Shown here: positions 36,269 through 44,728 of the stretch, piece after piece
Layout of the letters: each line of letters begins with the position of its first letter
How positions within the stretch are numbered: position 1 is the first letter of the stretch
NCBI GenBank assembly: GCA_963931865.1
Contig: OZ007515.1
Location: 2,035,318-2,099,317 of the forward strand
Length of the DNA stretch: 64,000 nt
Direction: 5' to 3'
Source: Axinella damicornis
Taxonomy: Eukaryota > Porifera > Demospongiae > Axinellida > Axinellidae
Translations under genes and position numbers: made by a program
The notes under the pieces: model-generated
What the model saw: only the letters and a program-made list of their open reading frames with translations
Databases searched by the model: none
What the model was told of the DNA's origin: nothing

Positions 36269-36327
36269 TAGCCTCGTTCCCACGCCGCGTGGGAGGTCTG
36301 GGAACGAGGCTACTGGGAACGAGGCTA
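36269..36327. mobile_element. Hairpin MITE with duplicated 3' end and perfect 9-bp target duplication
   Basis: TAGCCTCGTTCCCACGCC mirrored by GGTCTGGGAACGAGGCTA. The last 15 bp (CTGGGAACGAGGCTA) are repeated once more. CTGGGTACC flanks both sides (36260-36268 and 36328-36336). Confidence 0.9.
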
Positions 36328-36504
36328 CTGGGTACCAAGCTAGAGGAAACACAAAGGCATGACGTTAGCACAGCACTTCATAACATCTTAGAGCACAAAA
36401 TAAATGGAATTCTCGTTATACAAATGGGCCAAGAACAAAGAGCAAAGAGCGATCAGAATGAGGCACCCTGATGTAGCTAGTGAAAGGCAACTATTGTATA
36501 GCAT

Positions 36505-36790
36505 TGAATGGATAGAGCGGCTGCATTGACGTCACAAAACCACGTGACTGAGTACTTCCGCATGGCAAAATAACATGGAGTTCAATTGCAGCTTAGCGGA
36601 AATTATTAGCTCACTTGTACTCCAGGTCGCGTAGCTGCTCAATATAATCGGCATGGTAACAGCGCTGCAGTGACAGTTGACACAGTAGTACTTCGTAAGT
36701 TCCAAGCTGCTTGAGTTTCTAAGATCACTGTAGAAATTACTACTTTCTTGCCATGAAATCCGGCTAGTACAAGTATAGGTAACTGACACG
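36505..36790 (+). repeat. Dispersed repeat, copy 1 (second at 46716-46950)
   Basis: Shares GACTGAGTACTTCC, CTCACTTGTACTCCAGGTCG, TAGCTGCTCAAT, GGCATGGTAAC, GCGCTGCAGTGAC and AAGATCACTGTAGA in the same order as 46716-46950. About 75-80% similar by eye. No coding potential; family not recognised. Confidence 0.75.
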
Positions 36791-37089
36791 AATGCACATA
36801 ATTCCAGCACTGGCCCTGACCGTTGCCCTACTTCCTGCTGGACCAATAACCAAGATGTTGCAGCAGGTCGACCACAATCTTGACCACCAAATGAAGCTAG
36901 CTTGATGCAGCATGCAGACTGTCCAGCAACAACTATTTCGTGTTTATTTCGTTTGCCTTCTAGCTACTCAGGTCTGCTTTTTAATTTTTAATTCCCGAGT
37001 TGTGTTGTCTTTGATATATGAACTCCCCCCTCCCCCCCTGAGCGGTCCCCCGGCCCTACATAAGGAAATGCAGCGCAGACCGCCTTCTC

Positions 37090-37129
37090 TAGTCTCGCGG
37101 GCCGGCCAGACGTCTGGCCCGCGTGACTA
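37090..37129. mobile_element. Short hairpin MITE upstream of GAR1
   Basis: TAGTCTCGCGGGCCGGCCAG mirrored by CTGGCCCGCGTGACTA. Flanks CGCCTTCTC and CGCCTTATC agree at 8 of 9 positions. About 280 bp upstream of the GAR1 ATG. Confidence 0.82.
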
Positions 37130-37410
37130 CGCCTTATCCAGTGTTCGTTACCTTGCAGCTTGCGACCTTGGACCGATTCTATTCACTGCAGTGGCGCGCC
37201 AAGTCGTCTTAGCAAATCAGAGGGCCTAGGGTGGTCCAAATCGCAGAGTCTTCTTTTCTGTGTGCGCGCTCTCCCTCGCACTCTTCAGATGCAGGATCAG
37301 ACGATGCAAAATTCTACTCCGACGCACGTCATCTATAGATATGACGCAACCCACGCATAGCGCGTGCGCATACACGTGTAGTGCGCATTACTTGGAATAC
37401 TTCATTGGAA

Positions 37411-40400
37411 ATGTCGTTCAGAGGCCGTGGACGAGGTAGAGGCGGCTTTCGTGGAGGCAGAGGGGGGAGAGGTGGGAGAGGAGGAAGGTTCACACCGTAT
37501 GAAGAAGGACCACCTGAATTTGTTGTAGGTAAGTGCATAACAGCTGGTTCAAGTATGCCTTGAGGTGGAGACCAAGACGGTGGCTGTTCCCCCACCTCTG
37601 GTTTGCATCACTCATACAACAATGGAGGAGATGGGGAGGACATGTGCACGTGATGATATCTTCCAGACCTTCCTCCTCCGTTTTAGCTGTGAGTCATGCA
37701 AACTGGAGGTAGCGTGGAGCTAGGATTGGGAACAAGGGTAGGAAGCCCCGCCCCCTCCCTGCAGTATAAAGTGCCATGCTCCTATTTTGGGGGTGATCCC
37801 ACTGAGCTCCCTATTAGTGTATGGATATTCTTGCATCACACACACACACACACAATACATTCGAATTCCCTCCCAGAATCCCAATATACACTTTTATTAC
37901 TGCACACTTACACACAACTGCACACATGCGCACACCCCTAGAGCTTGGCTCTTTCCTCCACTCCTGTGAGGGTGACTTGGTCTGCAAAGGCTCTAACGAG
38001 AAGATACCCTACTTCAACGCACCACTTTACTTGGAGAACAAGTCCCAGATTGGGAAAGTTGACGACATATTTGGACCCATGCAGAACTATGTATCCTTTG
38101 AACAGCTGTTTCCACCAATCAGAAATCATGGCCTGCATTATACCGACAGTGATATGCCTAGCTAGTTGATTACCTATACAGCCTGTTGGGTTCAGGTATG
38201 ACTCTTGTCCCAATTACTCTTATTAAGTGCTGAAGTCTTCTTCCAGAAACTCTTCCATTTCGGTCCTAAGGAGTGGAAAAGCTATAATTTGAAATGAAGC
38301 ACACGTCCTATTGAGGACTGAGGAATGTCATTTTGAAATCATGGTTGCATGCGCCTAATAGTAATCGCCTACAGTGTTGACTTCCTTGACTGTTGTGCGT
38401 AGTTATTCTCTGTGAAGTTGTTACCAGATATGAAGGCCTCCTCTTTCAATGCGAACCAAAAGGTACATGAGCTAATGTCCTGACTCCTGTATGTACACTG
38501 CACCATCCATAGTTACGCCCAAGATGCACCTGTGTGACTGAAGCCCAGTAGCATCCATTTCATCTGCCAAAGCCACTGCCTTGCGGCACATTGGATATGG
38601 TCAGATGCTGCTGGGTTTGAGTCAGCCAGGAGCCTTTTTCACTCATCTTTCCAATCTATTCTTAGGACCATATTTAGCTGGTGTAATAATTATTATGTGA
38701 GTACACAAACAATGAGCAATTAAGTTCCTATAGCAACACTGAATGTGGTCCTCTGATTGGTCACATCTGTTGTCTTGTGCAGTGTGTAAGGATAACATGG
38801 CTGAAACCCACACAGCTTTGATTGTATGTACGTCTTCTCCCTTCCCTACAGTTCTTCATCAGTCCGATGAAGCTTCTTCCTCTGGCAAGATTCCTCCCAA
38901 TGCCCAAAGGTGAGTGGAGCGGGTGGGAGTTGTTTAGTAGTCTCTTCCTGAGAGCCTGCATGTGTGGTGTATGGACCCAGAGGCACCACCACAAGCTCAT
39001 AACCTAACAAGTATACTTGACAAGCTGTGAAACTCGGATCTCTACTGGGGGCAGGGAGGAGGAGGTATGGTAACACGTTTATCTTGATAGCTTTGCCACA
39101 AGTGCACGACACCCAACAGTAAACTTTACTGACGAGCACAAACTTTACCCACCGACACAAACATTACACACTGACACCAACAGTACCTGCTGACACAAAC
39201 TTTGCCCATGGATACAGAATGAAAATGTAAATGATCAGAGGCCAAAAAAACAATTGTCAATGTTGAGAATAGAACTAGCTCGGCCATGGTCGCGGTTGTG
39301 GTTGTGAAATCTATTGGAGTAACTTCTTCCACTTGACAGAGTAGTCTCACGTGGCCAGACCCCGTTCCGTGTGGAGCAGAGTCCAGCCACGTGAGCTGTG
39401 ATTGAAGGTGATAATGATTGTTCACCTTTCCTCTGACAGGCCGGGGTGGAGGGACTTCTCGTGGCAGAGGAAGGGGACGAGGTACGGCCTGTAATTGCAT
39501 GTCAGTGTACCATACGTGTAGGATTGACTTGGTTTTGATTGCACAATATTGCGTCTGAGTGTGCAATAATTATGGCTGTGTTATGCACCTGGAGAGCTGG
39601 TGATGGAATGATGCCAGGTAGACATACTGAAGGTAGACACCCCAGGGGACAGTGTCTCCACACAAGATCAAGGCAGAGATGACACTGACTGATGTTAGAC
39701 AGCTCATCGTTGTGAATCAAAAGCTGCAACAATTTGCTTCACATCTCCAGCTTCACTTTCATAGCCACATACTTGAACTTTGAACCGAGTAAAGAAAATC
39801 TCCAGCTTTTTTTGCTCTGTTCACAAGGTCATGTGTACGGCTAAAAGAGTAGGGCCTTGGGACGAGGCTGTGAACCGATCTCTGATCTCAACTTCTTAAC
39901 ACTAGTGATCCATGACTTACATGTACTACAGGTGTAGTGCTGGTCGATGGGTTTGACTCCTAATTGACTGCATGACATTTGTTCTTATCAGTGGTAATTA
40001 CCCATAGAATGAGACTAGTCTGGGTGTATTGTCTTGTTGACATTCTTTCCTTTGTAGGTCGAGGATTCTCAGGTCGTGGAGGGTTCTCAGGTCGCGGAGG
40101 TCGCGGTGGATTTTCAGGTCGTGGTGGGTTTACTCCCAGAGGTGGGCGTGGCAGAGGAGGACGAGGAGGGAGCAGAGGTGGGGGGAGAGGTAAGCAACAA
40201 GATGATATTATCGTTTATCGGACTATCTTTTATCGCTGATTGTCCGTCTGAGTGGGTGTGTAGTGCTGATTGCTGATTCTGCTGCAGACAGTACACAAAG
40301 TTAGAGTGACCTGGGAACAAGGCTAACGTAACAGATGGAATAGTTGTTGCCATGGCAATAGTGTGAGCAAGTTTCACTGCCGTAAGTGCTTTAGCTGGTG

Positions 40401-40695
40401 GTAAAATTCTATGCTGCTTGGACAACACTGCAATGGTGAACCGCTAGTTTTCTTGCTTCAGACCTGCCAATTAGCACCTGCTTGGATATATACACTCCCT
40501 TTTTTTACCTGCTTGGATATATTATACACTCCTTTAATTAGCCATGAGGTTGACGCTGGCAGAATTGGCCAAGTGACGCTTTGACCCTGACATTGCCCTC
40601 TTAGTAAACTCGTGCTTGTCTGTTATTCCAATGCCAGGCGCTCATTCCTGGTTGTTCTCCTCCCACCCACAGGGTTCAGAGGTCGATCGTGGTAA
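37411..40695 (+). CDS. GAR1: H/ACA ribonucleoprotein complex subunit 1 (GAR1), 7 exons
   Basis: Core protein of H/ACA snoRNPs, working in the nucleolus and Cajal bodies with dyskerin, NOP10 and NHP2 in rRNA pseudouridylation and telomerase RNP. Exons: 37411-37528, 37942-38090, 38403-38462, 38852-38909, 39440-39481, 40058-40189, 40673-40695; all GT-AG; 582 nt, 193 aa. Residues 1-30 are an RGG domain. The Gar1 core follows, with [60 protein letters not shown] and [14 protein letters not shown] in the order seen in animal GAR1. The C-terminal RGG/FSGRGG domain is spread over exons 5-7 and ends FRGRSW. Domain order and length match the family. It is convergent with GABARAPL2, with 192 bp between stop codons, so 3'UTRs probably overlap. 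Confidence 0.95.
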
Positions 40696-40887
40696 ATAAC
40701 TCTCTCATCATTGTTCAATTGAAAGCATACATTTTCAGGAGGACAACAGTTGTACAATTACAATCATTGTTTTTTTTTTCAATTTCCATCTACCACACAC
40801 ACACACACAAATGTACAGCTTAACCTACAGGTATACTATTACTACTCTCTGTGATGTGAACAAATATTGTCTGTCTGTGCGTGCATA

Positions 40888-43800
40888 TCAAAGTCCAAAA
40901 GTATTTTCACCACTGTAGGCGACATACAGGAACCCGTCCTCGTCCTTGTTCTCAGCATAGATGGTTCCCATTGATGCACTACACAGTGAGAAGAAACGGC
41001 ATCCTGTGAAGCATATCCTTCGCCCCAAATTGTATCCACTAATGTTCTAAAAATGGCGCGGGTTGCTTTAGCCTCGTTCCCAGTCCACACGGCCTGGGAA
41101 CGAGGCTAGGGGTGCTTGAAATCCAGCTGGAGAGTTGTTGGAGGAAGAAGAGCACACTATAGCGCCCTGGCCCCTGTACCCACATGCATGTTCTAAAATG
41201 GTTGGACTAAAATTTCAGGGCTCAGGGTGCTTGCAAGCTATCGAATTATATAAATTGGACACTATAGCACCCTGGCCCTGGGAACTCTTGCATTACGATG
41301 TGTACTGGGACAACAACAGAAAAATGGTTAAGGGGCAGAGGGGGTGGGGCATTCATCTTAATGAATTGCATAACCTGTATCATTCTGCTGTAGTAGCTCT
41401 AGCATGCCTTACCTTGTTGTCGGCAGGACCTTGTTGACAAATAAAAACATGGCCTTCTCACTGGGGAGGTTAATTCTTCTCCGGATGATGTACATGAATT
41501 GAGCAACTGTGCACAGGGAAAAACAAACACAATAAATACTGCAACTCGGACTATTATTTGCTTCCCTTTACTAAAATGGGTGGGCTCTAAGTAGAGCCAC
41601 GTGAGGGCTCAAACCTTGCTATCAAGGGAGAAACAACTTAGCTCCAGGGAATAGCTGGGATCTCTGCCACCAAGGTTATTCCAGCCAGAAAAACTTCTTG
41701 AATGGGATTCGGACCGACTGTCATCAGCTTCCAGGGCCAATGCTCTACCAACTGAGCTACTGAAGCAGCACAGCTCATTAGCCTCGCTCCCAGGCTGCAA
41801 CTGCAGTCACAATGTGATGGCAGTTGGTGCTGGGCAGCAAGATAAAGGTATATTAGGAACTTGTGAAAGCTAGGGACAGGATAGTACCAAGTTTGATCAC
41901 AACCTATCGCAGCTCTATTCTGCAGTATACAGTGCTGATACAGGAGGATGTGAATAACGACAGCGTGAATCACTGCGTCCTGGTTATACCTAGTCTCACC
42001 CCTTCCTTCTGTGCGTATGAGGGTCTGGGAATGAGACTAGGTTATACCAGGAAGTGATATCATGCAGCCAGGGCTGTTGGGAGAGACTGAGCTCACCGCT
42101 GAGGTCAGCAGGAACCAAGAACTTCTTCTTGTCAATATCTGGAATGCTGGATTTGGGAACCTTCTCCACAATCACCTGGTGAAGCAAGAGAGCACACTGG
42201 TTATTCCTAGTTGGAACTCTCCCCTACACACCAAGTTTGCTGCAGGCCAGCAAGGAGAGGCTTTGGGATTAGATGGTCATACAGGGGCCTCTGTACGGAG
42301 ACTAGAATTGAGCCATGTAACTGGTCTCTGCTCATAAACACTGTAGCCTCATTCCTATAGCCCTGTGCTGTTGACAAAGAACAGCAGAGGGTCTGGTATC
42401 TTCTCTAGCCAGATAACTGGTCTCTGCTCACAAACACTGTAGCCTCATTGCTATAGCCCTGTGCTGTTTTCAATTGCACGAAGGACAGCAGAGTGTCTGG
42501 TATCTTCTCTTGTGTGTGTGACGTCAAGAGTGGAAAGGACTCAATTGAGCATGCAGCCACAAATACACTCCAGCAGGTTCAGACTCTGAGGGTTAAATGT
42601 ATACCTGGAGAACACTTCAAGATACATCCTGATCTGTGCACTAGTCTGTCCTGATCTGTGCACTAGTCTGTCCTGATCCGTGCACTAGTCTGTCCTGATC
42701 TGAGCACTAGTCTGTCCTGATCAGAGCACTAGTCTGCCCTGATCTGAGCACTAGTCTGTCCTGATCCGTGCACTAGTCTGTCCTGATCCGTGCACTAGTC
42801 TGTCCTGATCCGTGCACTAGTCTGTCCTGATCTGTGCACTAGTCTGTCCTGATCTGTTTACTAGCTCAGTAGCGCTACTAGGACATAGCCTCGTTTCCAG
42901 GCTCCACCCCAGGATTTTGGCACATACAAACAGCTGCAGAGGTACGTTTAGGCATACACTTGGGAATGGAAGTAGACCTCCTTGGGTATATCCATTATTG
43001 GGGCGAGCCTGAGCGAGCACCACATAGTCGTGCTCTTCAGGATGTCTGTCCGTCCGTCCAGATGGTGTCCGTCCGACGTCCGGTGTGTTTAGCGTATGAC
43101 CGTATATCCAAGTGGAAAATCGTAATGTTGCGCCGCCCGCCCGCGTGCTGAATCCGGACAACACGCATACAAGTCGCCTAGCATAAATGCACGACAGTAC
43201 CGGATCGAGCCTGCTATGTTTTACGCTGGTGCTACAAACTACGTACTACAGACTTGTTGAGAGCTGCAGAGGTCAGCTGGAGGGAAAAGTTTAAAACCTG
43301 CCTGACACTCACGTGACATTATACCTATGTCACGTGAGTGTCAGGCAGGTTTTAAACTTTAAACTCGCAAAATGGCAGAGATTCCGAGTTCGCAGTTGGG
43401 TTCCAAACGTCCTTCGTCTGAAGCTTGTGAAACAGAAAACGTGAAACGCTGACAGTTTTCAGTTAGTTTGCACACTAATGTATGGGTTTAGGTGTAGTTT
43501 TTGTGGAGGTGTTGTTTGTAAAGCCATAATGGGATCACATGATGGTAGACGTAAGATTGCTGTAACTGTAACAGTTCAGGTGAGTGGGTTGCATCCTAGT
43601 TCAAAAATGCCCATTATGAACAACATTCACTGTTTGCAGGTGACAGGTGGTGAGTCAGAACCTAGAAGAAAGTACTATTACATGGTGAGCATAAATTATC
43701 CATGTCTAGTGAAATCAGAGGAAGCAGCATCGGCGCGTGTAGAGGCTACAAAGAACTCTCCAGGGAGGAACGTAAGTGGACACTTTACTCTCCGTCATGT

Positions 43801-44696
43801 TAAGCAGCCGTATTACTTCTACTTATATGAGTTTGATGAATCAATACCAGCAAGGAACGCCAAAGTCAGCGACTTTGCAGTACAACGTAAAAAGATGGAA
43901 ACTGATACGATTTTGCCTCCCTCAGGAACTATCTGGTTTTCCATTGACTTCCGAATAATTTCCATTACAAGCGCTGAAGAAGCCGCCGAAAAAATCGCCA
44001 AAGAAGCCTTAACAATGTTCACTGAGTACGTGAGTGGCAATTTGGATGTTTCCCAATTCGTAGCTCAAGTTCGTCAACTTCCGCATAGAGAACATGAGCA
44101 TAGACACGAATATGAGCTTGACCTTCAAAGTTCATCCATTGCGCTTCCGGAAATAGCAAGAAACGAACTGGTATTCAGCCAAATTAGTGAAGTGGCACAT
44201 ATCAGAAAGGATATTGTGTCATTTCAAACAAGAGTGCAGGGCCGTAGCCGCCGGTGCGGTTGGTCAGGTTTCAACCTGACCACTTTTGGGTAAAAAAAAC
44301 TTAGCGGCGATGACACGTACGCGGCGCGCGCGGCAGACCACCCCGTGTTTTTTTTTGCGGTGATCGATCGCGTACTAAGATGGCTGAGAATAGCTTGAAG
44401 CTGTCACTTCCTAGTCTTCTCATCATCCCGAGAGTTTCCCAAGCGAACTTTTGGTAAGTCGAAACCTGTACTGTGCTCCGCGCAGAGCCAGTGGTTTGAT
44501 AGCTAGCTGGCCGTTCCTGCACCAGGAAGCGCTGAGTCTGCATGCGACGTGTCACTGTAGCCATAGATATCCATGCTCTAGCTCGCAAGCACTGTGCCCA
44601 CAGCTGCAGATCTATATAGACCCCGGTTGCCACATTCTTACCCAAGAATTGCATCAGAAACCACCTCAGAAGGCCAGAAATCCCAAAACTTTCCTG

Positions 44697-44728
<32 letters not shown>

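Noticed and set aside
36305..36327. CRISPR-like direct repeats of CTGGGAACGAGGCTA
   Set aside because: Just a doubled MITE end; no regular spacers, and the genome is eukaryotic.
37329..37595. Proline-rich minus-strand ORF over GAR1 exon 1
   Set aside because: Antisense of the Gly/Arg-rich RGG codons.
39590..39710. Possible C/D-box snoRNA in a GAR1 intron (TGATG- and CTGA-like boxes)
   Set aside because: No good RTGATGA C box, no terminal stem, and antisense elements cannot be judged by eye.
41695..41768. Functional tRNA gene on the minus strand
   Set aside because: A and B boxes are good, but the anticodon loop lacks U33 and the acceptor stem does not pair; kept only as tRNA-like repeat.
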